A stretch of 64,000 nucleotides of DNA from assembly GCF_030052815.1 (NCBI RefSeq), contig NC_079495.1, forward strand, positions 115,980,194-116,044,193. The letters are read 5' to 3'. Below are positions 23,840 through 33,208 of this stretch, one piece after another. Positions within the stretch are counted from its first letter, which is position 1. Each line of letters opens with the position of its first letter. The translations under genes were made by a program, and so were the position numbers. This DNA comes from Hevea brasiliensis (Eukaryota; Streptophyta; Magnoliopsida; Malpighiales; Euphorbiaceae). Below the pieces are notes generated by a model, which saw only the letters and a program-made list of their open reading frames with translations, searched no databases and was not told where the DNA came from.

Positions 23840-24119
23840 CTCGTCTGAGCATTTAATGCTCACAGTGTTCCAGGCGGTGCATCGGTTAGCGAGACTCGCC
23901 AGCTTTTCTGACATGTCTCACGAATATTCCAGAAATTCCATAAGGAGAGATCGGATAGTTAGAGATCGGTGAATTAAGGCGAATGTTTGGAAGTGCGGAT
24001 CGGATAAGGGCTGTTCAGTTAGGAACTAGTTCGAGTAAACACACTAGAGATCAGAGAATAATCAATGCAATAATAATAAAGTGATAATTGATAAAATAAA
24101 ATTTTATTTCCAAAAAGTC

Positions 24120-24255
24120 AAATTACATCATTTGGGCGATCTCAAGAGATCGGATTACATTAAAGGTCTGATTACATCATTTGGGCGATCTCTAGAGATC
24201 GGATTACATTAAAGGTCTGATTACATCATAGGGGCAATCTCTAGAGATCGGCAGT
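24120..24255 (+). repeat. 49-bp direct repeats with palindromic core (3' LTR)
   Basis: Same block as 7796-7925: about 2.6 copies of a 49-bp unit with CGATCTC/GAGATCG inverted arms. It lies between the two antisense ORFs, upstream of the antisense TATA box. Confidence 0.75.
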
Positions 24256-24359
24256 ACATCCTATCTAGCGAAGGCCTATGTTAAAGCCTAGTCTCGTGGC
24301 TGAATCAAAAGATGTGTTTGATCGGGAGACCGGCCATTGACATCGGATAGATGTACAGC

Positions 24360-24716
24360 TTAGATGGGGTGATTATGACTCTCATGAGGATGGAGAGTCA
24401 TCTCCACTGTCATCGACCAGAACCGAGCTGTAGTCGGGACGCCCAATGTGGTGAGGAGCCAAATGAACTTCAAGGGGCAGTCACCGATGTTAAGAGGGAT
24501 ATTAGCAGTCTTCTCGCCCGAAATTAGTTCGACGATTATATCGGTCGAATGATTCGAGATCGACATGATCGAAGTCCTCGATCTAGAGCGGTAAGTTAGT
24601 TCGGTTCTCTCACTGTCATCAAATGAGGTTATCATAATTCTCCGATCACCGGGATCGTAAATTTTCAGTCGGGGAATAAAAAGAATAATCGAAAAAAGAT
24701 TAAAAGCCACTATCAT
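24360..24716 (-). CDS. Small antisense ORF in the E2 3' LTR (118 aa, unrecognised)
   Basis: Minus-strand ORF from ATG 24716 (MIVAFNLFSIILFIP, a hydrophobic start that could be a membrane or signal segment) to a stop at 24360. A TATATATATAGG box lies at 24803-24812, about 87 bp upstream. I do not recognise the protein. The segment is missing from the 5' LTR (deleted), so no second copy in this element can test whether the frame is maintained. It may be a chance ORF in the promoter region. Confidence 0.35.
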   Translation of the reverse strand: MIVAFNLFSIILFIPRLKIYDPGDRRIMITSFDDSERTELTYRSRSRTSIMSISNHSTDIIVELISGEKTANIPLNIGDCPLKFIWLLTTLGVPTTARFWSMTVEMTLHPHESHNHPI

Positions 24717-25438
24717 GGCTGGGACTATCACGGAAGCGATTAGAACAGGAACTGTGAAAAGGAAGAGGAAAAATCAAATGCGGGGGGCTTCCCGGTTGAA
24801 GGTATATATATAGGAAAAATCCGAGCATTTATTGCAAGCAGAAAACGAAGCGGATGCCTCGAAAATCGTAGGAATAAATGCTTTGACTGAACCAAACCAG
24901 AAAGAGGAAAAAACCGGGGCAGGAGAGATCAGAAGAGAGGAGCCCGGCATGAGAGATCGGAAAAGGATCATGTTGGAAAGACCAGAAAGGAGGGGAGGTC
25001 AGAAAACAAAGGGAATAAGACAACTTTCGCTAATTGTCGTCATAATCAGAGCCGAGGTAGTTAAAGCGTTGCAGACGAAATCTCCACTGCACGCCCCAGA
25101 ATCGCCCGCATTACTGACATGCGCCAGAGTATGTCATGACAGTGCTGTACATCCTAATCTCCACCGTTGATCTTACTTGGAAGGACGAGCTCGGAGCCCT
25201 TAGATCAAAGAAGAAGACGACAAGACTAGCGCCTTTCACTCCTAGCCCTCGGATCGCTCTTGACAAGAAAATTTTGGGCCGTCAGATTAGAAGAGAGAAA
25301 GGACAAATATTTCGGAAGGATCTCGATCGTCTGCTCGATTCTCTTTAATTCCCGAGCCTCAGATCATGTCCTTTAAAATCTTAACCCTCCATCTCCCTCA
25401 AAACAAATCCTGACCCTTCATGGGGAGCACCCGGTTCC

Positions 25439-25446
25439 TATAAATA
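25439..25446 (+). promoter_or_regulatory. Sense TATA box of the E2 LTR
   Basis: TATAAATA in a GC-richer context, the likely core promoter for element RNA; a matching TATAAATG is at 44859-44866 in the old E5 LTR. The region is deleted from the 5' LTR, the copy that should drive transcription. Confidence 0.6.
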
Positions 25447-26454
25447 TCTGCATGAAAACTGTTCAGAAAAAGACGGAAAAATAGGGAATATAGCGGAAGG
25501 ACTCTGAAACTTAATTCAATTCGTTACTCTGCTATTTTTGAGCTTTCATAAGAAAAACTTTTGAAACCAGTTTTCTGAAGTATTTTCTTGCAAAGGGATT
25601 TTTGAATACTGAAACTCTCCATTTTCAGTTCGATTCATTATCCGGTGACACACTCTCACTTTCTGTCTTTGTTATCTTTATTTCCACTCCCGTTGTTCAA
25701 GCTCAACTTCATTCAAACTTGGTTATTCTTTTAACTTGACTGCATCCTTCATTTCAAAGTGAACCTTAGTCCTCCGGCTATCAACCCGCAGTCCTATTAC
25801 GTTTTGTGATTCTGTACTTAGTTCAATAGATTCGGCTCCCTACAGGTGAGTGCTTATATCGCTGCTTTATCAAGTGTTCGCTTTATTTCACGTATCTCCT
25901 TTATTTTTATGTTTGTAATTTTCACCAAGTTTATATTGCATTAAAAAAAACACGAAGAAGGTTATTCCCGAGTTTATTTCTTTGTTAATCAGTCCATTCT
26001 TTTTGTTAATCCTCGTTACTTCTGAATCCAAGAGTTCTAGTCCCGAGTAGTGTATAAGCAGTTGGATAAAATGTAGGTAACTGTATCTTAAGCGTTTCTT
26101 TAAAAATGGAAGGTCTGAATAATAAGTCAGGAAAATAGTAAAGTTGAATCACTAGGCTAACACAGAAGACGATTGGGTAAGATGCCATAAGGCGGAATAA
26201 AACCAAATCTCAGATAAATAAACGGAACAGATCGGGTATCAAAAGGTACTGGCTAGGCGACCACATAGGAGGTCAGTAAAATTCAGTCTGGTATCCCCTT
26301 TCTAGTCGCGAGGTATCAAGGAGTTAAAAGAAGCCTTATTCCGATCCCCGGCATCTTTGAATGCCAGAACCCTTAGTCCTAGGCTCTTATGATGTGTAGC
26401 TGTAATCAAATTTCGAGAGGTCGGAAAAGTCCTTATCCGACTCCTATTAAAATA

Positions 26455-26790
26455 AAAGAGATCGGAGGAGAGTTCTTATCCGATTCTCAATCCAAAATTT
26501 TAACAAACATTTAAAAGAGATCGGAGGAGAGTTCTTATCCGATTCTCAATCCAAAATTTTAACAAATACTTAAAAGAGATCGGTGGAGAGTTCTTATCCG
26601 ATTCTCAATCCATAATTTTAACAAATATTTAAAGGAGATCGGAGGAGAGTTCTTATCCGATTCTCAATCCCAAAAATTCTAATTTTAACCTAAAAGAGAT
26701 CGGAGGAGAGTTCTTATCCGATCTCCAATCGAAATTTTAACTTAAAAGAGATCGGATGAGAGTCCTTATCCGATTCTCAAATCAAATTCC
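26455..26790 (+). repeat. 59-bp tandem repeat array in the 3' LTR
   Basis: About six copies of the unit seen at 7995-8450, containing GAGAGTTCTTATCCGATTCT, in the U5 part of the LTR. Confidence 0.85.
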
Positions 26791-27193
26791 AACAAATATG
26801 CAAAATAACCCCTTAAACAAAATTGATACGCAACAATTACTCACTAAGGGTTGTCTCATTTACTTATGTATCTGGGTAACCCGAATTGGTGAAAAATTAA
26901 ATACTCCCTTTTACCAAGAGGATTAACATCTTCATTCGAACCCTCCTAACTATTAATTTTAGTTTATGAAGAGCTCGAAGTTAAATCTACTTACCCTCAT
27001 TGTGGGGTGCCTAACACCTTCCCCACCCATTTGCGGACCCCGAACCTAGAATCTATGTTCTTGAAGTGGTTTCATTTTAATTTATTTTCACAGATGGTTT
27101 TCTTTAATTTTCCTCAAAATTAAAGTGGCGACTCCTCACTCTTTCCCACTTCGGTGAGGGTTCGTTCAAGCAACCGCAAAACACCTTGCGACA

Positions 27194-27198
27194 CTAAT
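27194..27198. repeat. Target-site duplication of E2, right copy (CTAAT)
   Basis: CTAAT directly follows GCGACA, the end of the E2 3' LTR, and matches 4928-4932. Confidence 0.9.
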
Positions 27199-27319
27199 TA
27201 TTTGTGTTTATAGCTTATCTAGTTGTCTTAAGTGTGGTTCTAATCCCCTTAATTGTCCGGTCCGACTCCGGTCACCGGAATAGTGAAATATACCAGGCTA
27301 TAGAAATAGGGGTGTCACA
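27199..27319 (-). repeat. E1 LTR, first 121 bp, cut off by E2
   Basis: On the minus strand it begins TGTGACACCCC, a typical Tekay-type LTR start, at 27319. It continues the LTR interrupted at 4932. Immediately right of it (27320-27324, TTAAC) the E3 LTR resumes; the matching duplication should lie left of the window. Confidence 0.7.
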
Positions 27320-30036
27320 TTAACTCAGTGAGCACAACGAAGGGAATTTTGGTCATTTCACCCTTGGAGTTGATTTTAGACCAACTTGTCCATTTAAGTG
27401 AGATTTATGTCATAAAATATGAATAAATATTGATGAAAAATTTAATTAGAAATGAGTAGGGAAGAAAGAAGAAAAGAAAATAAAGAAAAACAAATGAAAT
27501 TAAATTAAATTTATGACATGTGCATGATGCAATAATGATGCAATTAAAATGCTTAGCCAATGACAAGTAGACAAACACATTATAAGAGACAAAAAGGAAA
27601 TTGACTAAATAAAATTTGACTCGTCTTCTTCCATTTTTTTCTCATGGCCGAACCTCCATAGGTGAAGAGCTCTCCCATTTTTTCCTCATTTTAGCTTAAT
27701 TCTCTACAAATTTTCACCATAAAACCTATAAACTCCAACACAAAAATTAGTAACTAGGCCTTGGAGAAGTGATTGGTTACCAAGAATTGAAGAGAAAGTA
27801 AAGTTTAGGCAACTTCCCAATTGTTGCAAGAGATGTTAGTGCTAATTCTCTCTCCCTCTTCTCTTTATTCATTGTTAGGAACTTAATTTGAGCTAGAATT
27901 TGTTGAAATTGAAGTAAAATATACATGTTAGAACACCCATGAATTTCGGCAGCCATGAGTAGGGGAGGGTTATGATGAATTCCAATTAAATTAAAGTTGA
28001 TTAGTAATGATCTTGATGAGTATATGTAGAGTAGAATATCAATTTCCATAAGTGCTAGGAAATTGAGACATGAGGAATTAGGGTTTTAAGACAAAATTAG
28101 GGTTTTGCATATTATTAAGGTCAATTAGTGACCATTTGGTGTGGTTTGACCTTAAAATGGAATTGGTTGTGGAATTAAATTGTGAATTGAATGAGTTGCT
28201 TTTATGCTGGAAATTCTAGACTTTGAGTCCAGTGGGTTTGGGCAACCATAAGTTGAATTGTGTAGCTTCAATTGGTGTAAGGCCAATTGCAGGTGAAACT
28301 AGGGACATAATGCCACATTTTTCATGAAGAGACCCTGCCTAGAAAACTAACACAAAGTGACCTAAATTTAGCTTGAATCTGGGGTAACCAAAATCTGGAC
28401 CTGGAAAAATAACCATATGAATAGTGATTGTTCAAACGGGCATAACTTTGTGTAGAGAGGTCTAAATGACATGATTCTTGAACCCATGGAAAGCTTAGAC
28501 ATAGTAGAACAACTTTCATGAAGAACAAAAACCTAAATTCTGACCATAACCTAATCAAATTGCTAACCAAATTTAGCTCATCAAAATTGTCAGAACCAAA
28601 ACTGCCCAGAAATTCTGGACATTGACCAATCCGGTCAGTTATGGTAAAAATACCATAACTTGAGCTACAAAACTTCAAATGGAGTAATTCAAAAATGGAA
28701 TTAAAGAAGAGACATTAAGGAACAACTTTGATGAAGAAATGTTAGCCAAAATCTCACTGTAGATTGGTCCTATGAAACAGTAAACATAGGTGACAAAAAC
28801 TGAAATTTTGGAAATACTTCTAGGAAGACTTGAATTGTGGTTGGCAATTGATGCCAACAAATTTCTAACCCAAAATGTGGTATTATCATGAATTTAGAAT
28901 TTCCTATTATTTATGAAATAGTCAAAATTTGCATGAATAGTAATATGAATAGTAAACACAATGATACAAAATGCAAAGAACTAACCTAAATTTGCTAATA
29001 TGCCATTGTATGCCTAGTTATGATTGGTTTTGATAGATTGTCATACCAATAAGGTTTTGACTGTAGTACTGCTTATGGCTTCGTGCCATTTTGTAATTTA
29101 TGGCTTTTATTGTTATTTTGTGATATTATGGCTTTTGGCCATTTTGTTATTCTTTGACATACACGACTCTATTGCACACCTAGCCGACACTATGTGACCG
29201 ATAGTGTGATAGCCCGAGGTACTTGGTATCCAGTGACAGTTTACCCATTTATCCAGTTCAGTCAACTGGTATAGGTTACTTAGGTAATTGATATAAGTCT
29301 TAAAAAAAAATTACAACTAAATAATGAACATAAAAACCACTAAATTAAGGATTTTATAAATAGTTACCAAAAATTCAATCTGTGTGAATTATTAGCATAA
29401 TTTCTTTATATTTAATTATTTAGTTTATTTTTATATTATCTTGGCACCACTAAGTTTTATACTTAGCGCATCGCTTTTTGCCACACGTAGGTACTGGAGA
29501 TCAGGAGAGAGAGCCCAGTAGACCTTAGACTGGGAGATTGAGTTTTTTATCTGCATTGGGTCGCGAGTGTCACCTCATCCAGCATTGCTTTTGATAGGAT
29601 ATATTTAGCTATTGTATTTTGTTTCTTATGGAACATTGTAATTAAATATTAAACGTATAATGTATATTACCAAATTTGTACTTGGTTGCACATTATTGTA
29701 AATTAATGAAATTTGTAATTTCATATATAAATTGTGTATGAATGGAAATGTGATGGAAATCTTGTATGGATTCTTATGAGTGAAATTGATTGATGTTTTT
29801 ATGGTGAAAATGAGTTTGAAAATATATATAAATAATTGTTTCACATTGGTGAGAAATCGTTAAAATATTAATAAATTAGAGAAAACTCCGTCAGTTTCTC
29901 CAATTGATTAATTAAACCTAAATTAATAAAATTGAATATGATTATTAGAAAATGCAATAAGATAAGTTAAGGCGCTTCGGCACCGAGTGTGACATGCTTT
30001 GCCCGGCTACACTGTAGATGGGTAAGAAGTGTTACA
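27320..30036 (+). repeat. E3 left LTR, 5'-truncated
   Basis: Aligns along its whole length with 39871-42658 of the right LTR and ends GTGTTACA before the PBS. Its beginning is displaced to the left of the window by the E1 insertion. No coding content; small ORFs here are not supported in the sister LTR. Confidence 0.85.
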
Positions 30037-30041
30037 TTTAG

Positions 30042-30053
30042 TGATATCAGAGC
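30042..30053 (+). other. Primer-binding site of E3
   Basis: TGATATCAGAGC five bases after the LTR end, one transition away from TGGTATCAGAGC, the complement of the initiator tRNA-Met 3' end. Confidence 0.75.
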
Positions 30054-30164
30054 ACGGTTTAGGCATTTCTGGACCTAGGCATAGTGCATACTATGCATTG
30101 CATTTGTAAGAGTTGAGGTGACACTAATGCAGATATGTTTGTTTTTTATTATTTTGGTTAGGAT

Positions 30165-31270
30165 ATGGATCTGACATTGCAGAGAGCAGTAGAGGAAGAG
30201 ATGAAGAGTCATGCTCCACCCATGGCTGAAGCTGGAAGCAGGGGAGAACCTGCCCCACCAGTGCAAGAGGTACCTGCACAGCCTCAACAGGCCCTATTCC
30301 AACAAATGACCAAATTCTTCAGGCAAATGACTGGGAATATTCCACAACCTCAGCAGCTACCACAGAAGTCCCATTTGGAGAAATTGAGAAAGTATGGGGC
30401 TACGGATTTTCTGGGTAAGAAAGAAGATGACCCTGCAATGGCCAAATATTGGATGGAAAAAATAGAAAGGGTCCTTAGGCAACTCCATTGCACACCAGAG
30501 CAGAATTTAGAGGGTGTTGTATCCTTACTTCAGGATGATGCTTACCAATGGTGGGACACAGTATCAAGGGAGATGCAACCAACTCAGATAACTTAGGATT
30601 TCTTCCTTGTGGAGTTCAAGAAGAAATACATCAGTAATGTGTATTTGGAAGAGAGAAGAAGAGAATTTATCAGCTTGAGACAGAGGCAGCTGTCAGTAGC
30701 AGAATATGATCGACAATTTGTCAGATTGAGCATATATGGGAGAGAAATAATCCCCATTGAAGCTGAAAGATGCAGAAGATTTGAAGAGGGGTTGAATGAT
30801 AATATTAAACTGCTCATCACGGCCTTGAGAATTACTAATTTTGTACAGTTGGTTGAGGCTACACTGAAGGTCGAGAAGGTTAGAATAAATGAACAGAGCA
30901 GAAGAGACAGGCAGCAGAAGAGAGGATCGAGTCAGACTAGTTCTTTCTCTGCATCTAGTAAGAAGTTCAGAGGTCCCCCAACTCAGGGCCCTTGTTAGAC
31001 ACAGAGTCAGGGCCAGTCACAGAGGCCCAGATCTCAGTTTACACCTAGGAGAGGCCAGTCCACACCATCAGTGGGCAGCTCTCCAAGGATGGTGTTTAGG
31101 GGAATAGCCCCAGCTGTCTCTTTAGCGTGTCCACACTATCATAAGTGGCACAGAGGTGATTGTTGGCGATTGACTGGGGGATATTTCTAGTGTGGGTCTA
31201 CTGAGCACGAAGTAAGAGATTGCCCACGGAGAACTGTTGTAGCCACTCCAGCATAAGCAGATAGACCTAC
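30165..31270 (+). pseudogene. E3 Gag (decayed)
   Basis: Starts at ATG 30165 (MDLTLQRAVEEEM). The capsid domain spans about 30370-30900, with MAKYWMEKIERVLRQL, YQWWDTV and FKKKYISNVY. A zinc knuckle near 31170-31220 has lost its first Cys (now Tyr) and carries TAG at 31188-31190. Other stops: TAG 30594-30596 in place of a Trp, TAG 30996-30998, and TAA near 31254. All are single-base transitions in one continuous frame, so the gene decayed by point mutation. Confidence 0.88.
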
Positions 31271-31552
31271 CCCTGCAACTCAAAGGGGTAGAAGGCCGGG
31301 TAAATCTAAGGTAGCTGGTACTTTACAGAGGCCTGCATCAGAGTTAGTTGAGAGGCCAGAGGCAAGGGCACCAACCAAGGCATATGCTATGAGGGCTCAG
31401 GAGGAGCAGGATGCTTCGGATGTGATCAGGGGCATGTTTTCTCTCTATGACATACCTGTGCATGTATTAGTAGATCCAGGATCCACTCAATTATACATTT
31501 GCATTAAGATACCCATGGAAAGGGGAATTTAAATAGAGGAAAGTGTAACAAT
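31271..31552 (+). pseudogene. E3 protease, N-terminal piece
   Basis: Continues the Gag frame into the aspartic protease; the catalytic region reads VLVDPGSTQLYIC near 31470, with D-P-G in place of the usual D-S/T-G. TAA at about 31530 and the Cassandra cluster from 31553 interrupt it. It resumes at 32612. Confidence 0.75.
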
Positions 31553-31876
31553 TATAACGATCGGGCTCCAACCACTAGAGGAATTGTCCGCTTTGACCAT
31601 AAGCCTCACGATTTTGTCCCATAGGTGGAGTGGAGAACTTCCCAAGAGGTCACCCATCCTAGGATTTCTCTCAAGCGAGCACGCTTAACCCTGAAGTTCT
31701 TCCAACTCTCCAGGCCATTCCACCAAAAGGCGCCTCTAGTGATTAGTTCCCCCATTTTATATATCATTACTTTTTGAAACCAAGACCATTTCCGTGCTTT
31801 GCCGATGTGAGATTTGCCAAAGGGACCTTTCTCCCCCCCTTTTGGGACTCAGCGTCCTCGCTGAGGTTTGTCCCAC
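31553..31876 (-). repeat. Cassandra LTR copy a (full length)
   Basis: Ends, on the minus strand, CGATCGTTATA (once TTACA, one transition). It contains a 5S-like core at 31634-31700 on the minus strand. The 5' end near 31876 is approximate (TGGGACAAACCTC on the minus strand). Confidence 0.75.
31634..31700 (-). other. 5S-rRNA-like core in Cassandra copy a
   Basis: On the minus strand contains GGGTTAAGCGTGCTCGCTTG and AGGATGGGTGACCTCTTGGG, matching the internal control region and 3' half of plant 5S rRNA. In Cassandra the LTR uses this as a pol III promoter. It is not a functional 5S gene, since flanks and 5' half are LTR sequence. Confidence 0.8.
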
Positions 31877-31900
31877 CATTGCCTAAGAGGACATGCGAGC

Positions 31901-31913
31901 GGCTCTGATACCA
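31901..31913 (-). other. Cassandra primer-binding site
   Basis: TGGTATCAGAGCC on the minus strand, two bases after the TTACA end of copy b: complement of the initiator tRNA-Met 3' end. Confidence 0.8.
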
Positions 31914-31915
31914 AT

Positions 31916-32193
31916 TGTAATGATCAGGCTCCAACCACTAGAGGATTTGTCCGCTTTGACCATAAGCCTCACTGTTTTGTCCCATAGGTGGAATGGAGAA
32001 CTTCCCAGGAGGTCACCCATCCTAGGATTTCTCTCAAGTGAGCACGCTTAACTCTGGAGTTCTTCCAACTCTCCAAGCCATTCCACCAAAAGGCGTCTCT
32101 AGTGATTAGTTCCCCATTTTTATATATCATTACTTTTTGAACCCAAGACCATCTCCGTACTTTGCTGATGTGGGATTTGCCTAAGGGACCTTT
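31916..32193 (-). repeat. Cassandra LTR copy b, fused to tRNA copy
   Basis: Ends TTACA at 31916 (minus strand); 5S-like core about 31997-32064. Compared with copy a it lacks the first 50-60 bases of the LTR (minus-strand start) and abuts the tRNA sequence at 32193/32194. Confidence 0.75.
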
Positions 32194-32268
32194 ATCAGAG
32201 TGGCGCAGCGGAAGCATGGTGGGCCCATAAACCCCAGGTCCCAGGATCGAAACCTGGCTTTGATACCA
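32194..32268 (+). tRNA. Initiator tRNA-Met sequence with CCA, retrotransposed copy
   Basis: A 75-nt sequence matching plant initiator tRNA-Met over its entire length: it starts ATCAGAGTGGCGCAGCGGAA, has anticodon CAT in the GGGCCCATAA loop, a T arm GGATCGAAACC, and ends GATACCA. The final CCA (32266-32268) is not encoded in plant tRNA genes, so this copy was made from a mature tRNA by reverse transcription. It lies where a PBS should be (next to LTR copy c), extending the usual 12-18-nt primer match over the whole tRNA. By eye there are about three or four differences from the standard sequence. It is probably not an expressed tRNA gene. Confidence 0.85.
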
Positions 32269-32270
32269 AT

Positions 32271-32368
32271 TGTAACGATCGAGCTCCAACCACTAGAGGA
32301 ATTGTCCGCTTTGACCATAAGCCTCATGGTTTTGTCCCATAGGTGGAGTGGAGAACTTCCCAGGAGGT
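32271..32368 (-). repeat. Cassandra LTR copy c, truncated
   Basis: Begins TGTAACGATCG on the plus strand two bases after the tRNA CCA and breaks off inside the 5S-like part at 32368, where orientation flips. Confidence 0.75.
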
Positions 32369-32611
32369 ACGGAGATGGTCTTGGGTTCAAAAAGTAATGA
32401 TATATAAAATGGGGGAACTAATCACTAAAGGCGCCTTTTGGTGGAATGGCCTGGAGAGTTGGAACAACTCCAGAGTTAAGCGTGCTCGCTTGAGAGAAAC
32501 CCTAGGATGGATGACCTCCTGGAAAGTTCTCCATTCCACCTATGGGACAAAACCGTGAGGCTTATGGCCAAAGCAGACAATTCCTTTAGTGGTTGGAGCC
32601 TGATCGTTACA
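32369..32611 (+). repeat. Cassandra LTR copy d, inverted
   Basis: Plus-strand orientation, ending CGTTACA at 32611; 5S-like core at 32467-32530 (AGTTAAGCGTGCTCGCTTG, CCTAGGATGGATGACCTCCT). It starts at GTACGGAGATGG; a two-base GT overlap with copy c suggests joining at microhomology. Confidence 0.75.
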
Positions 32612-33208
32612 AAAAGTGACCAAGATATTTTAGTCACTAACCCACTAGGCCATAGTGTAGTAGCGAATAAAGTGTACCGAGGTTGCCCATTGAGGATTCA
32701 GGGGTATGAGTTCTCGACAGACCTAATTGAATTGCCCTTCTACGAGTTTGATGTCATCCTTGGGATGGATTCGCTATCACGTCATCAAGCAATAGTAGAT
32801 TGTAGATTGAAGAGGATTACACTGAAAACTCTTGAAAAGGATGAGATTACAATTGTGCGGGAAAGGACAGATTTTCTGTCTAATGTCATCTCAGCCACTA
32901 ATGCAAAGAGACTGATCAAGAAGGGTTATGAAGCCCATCTTGCGCATGTTGTTGATACTAGAAAGGTTGGATCTAGTCTCCATGACACTCTCACTGTAAG
33001 TGACTTCCCCGATGTGTTCCTTGAAGAATTGCCTGGTTTGCCATCAGAAAGGGAAGTGGAATTTACTATTGAGGTAATGCCGAGAACAACACCAATCTCA
33101 ATTACTCCTTATAGGATAGCACCCACTGAATTCAAGGAGCTAAAAATCCAGTTACAGGAGTTACTGGATAAGGGGTTTATATGCCCCAGTGTATCACCAT
33201 GGGGAGCT
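32612..33208 (+). pseudogene. E3 protease C-terminus and RT start
   Basis: Resumes the E3 polyprotein after the Cassandra cluster: VVANKVYRGCPLRIQGYEF, FDVILGMDSLSRHQA (protease end), a connector, then the RT start with FPDVFLEELPGLPSEREVEF, ITPYRIAPTEFKELKIQL and LDKGFICPSVSPWGA. It stops at 33208, where the solo LTR is inserted. If the LTR and one copy of GAGCT are ignored, the frame continues exactly at 36759. This piece is open over almost 200 codons. Confidence 0.88.
33204..33208. repeat. Target-site duplication of solo LTR, left copy (GAGCT)
   Basis: GAGCT precedes TGTAACACCCC at 33209 and recurs at 36754-36758 after GTGTGACA. Confidence 0.92.

Larger units (their letters stand above)
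4933..27193 (+). mobile_element. E2: Ogre/Tat-type Ty3 retrotransposon, 22.3 kb, nearly complete
   Basis: Complete element with matching LTR ends (TGTCGACACC...TTGCGACA), 5-bp target duplication CTAAT, PBS resembling the complement of tRNA-Arg (8852-8869), extra ORF1 (9731-11632), gag (12060-about 14520), protease plus G-patch (to 15510), a predicted 234-bp intron (15511-15744), RT-RNase H-second RNase H-integrase (15745-19173), two repeat arrays and a polypurine tract before the 3' LTR (21260). The size, ORF1, the intron between protease and RT, and the duplicated RNase H are hallmarks of the Ogre branch of Tat elements. All sense genes carry stops or frameshifts, so it is not autonomous. 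It is inserted in the LTR of E1. Confidence 0.92.
21260..27193 (+). repeat. E2 3' LTR (5.9 kb, full length)
   Basis: Begins TGTCGACACC after the polypurine tract and ends TTGCGACA before the CTAAT duplication. At 5934 bp it is an exceptionally long LTR. Contents in order: conserved TTCGATC-rich start, an intact antisense gene (21822-23676) with its own TATA box, palindromic 49-bp repeats (24120-24255), a short antisense ORF (24360-24716), the sense TATA box (25439-25446), a presumed R-U5 of about 1.7 kb, and the 59-bp tandem array (26455-26790). It thus looks like a two-way promoter unit. Confidence 0.92.
31553..32611 (-). mobile_element. Cassandra-type (5S-derived TRIM) cluster with four LTR copies
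   Basis: A 1059-bp non-coding insertion in the E3 protease made of four related LTR copies: a (31553-about 31876, minus), b (31916-32193, minus, 5' part missing), c (32271-32368, minus, truncated) and d (32369-32611, plus). Outer ends are inverted (TATAACGATC... and ...GATCGTTACA). Each full copy holds a 5S-rRNA-like core (see separate entries), the hallmark of Cassandra TRIMs. Between a and b is a PBS for initiator tRNA-Met (31901-31913, minus strand); between b and c is a whole tRNA sequence. No clear 5-bp target duplication is seen, so the cluster may have rearranged after insertion. Confidence 0.85.

Noticed and set aside
27777..28860. Minus-strand ORFs of 60-118 codons in the E3 left LTR
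   Set aside because: They are not conserved in the right LTR and have no family features.
31997..32064. A true 5S rRNA gene
   Set aside because: Only the 3' part and control region match; the rest is Cassandra LTR, repeated in the same cluster.
32194..32268. A functional nuclear tRNA-Met gene
   Set aside because: The encoded CCA, the position at a PBS between two LTR copies and several mismatches point to a retrotransposed primer copy.
31540..32620. A 5-bp target duplication for the Cassandra cluster
   Set aside because: ACAAT on the left and AAAAG or ACAAA on the right do not match; no claim is made.
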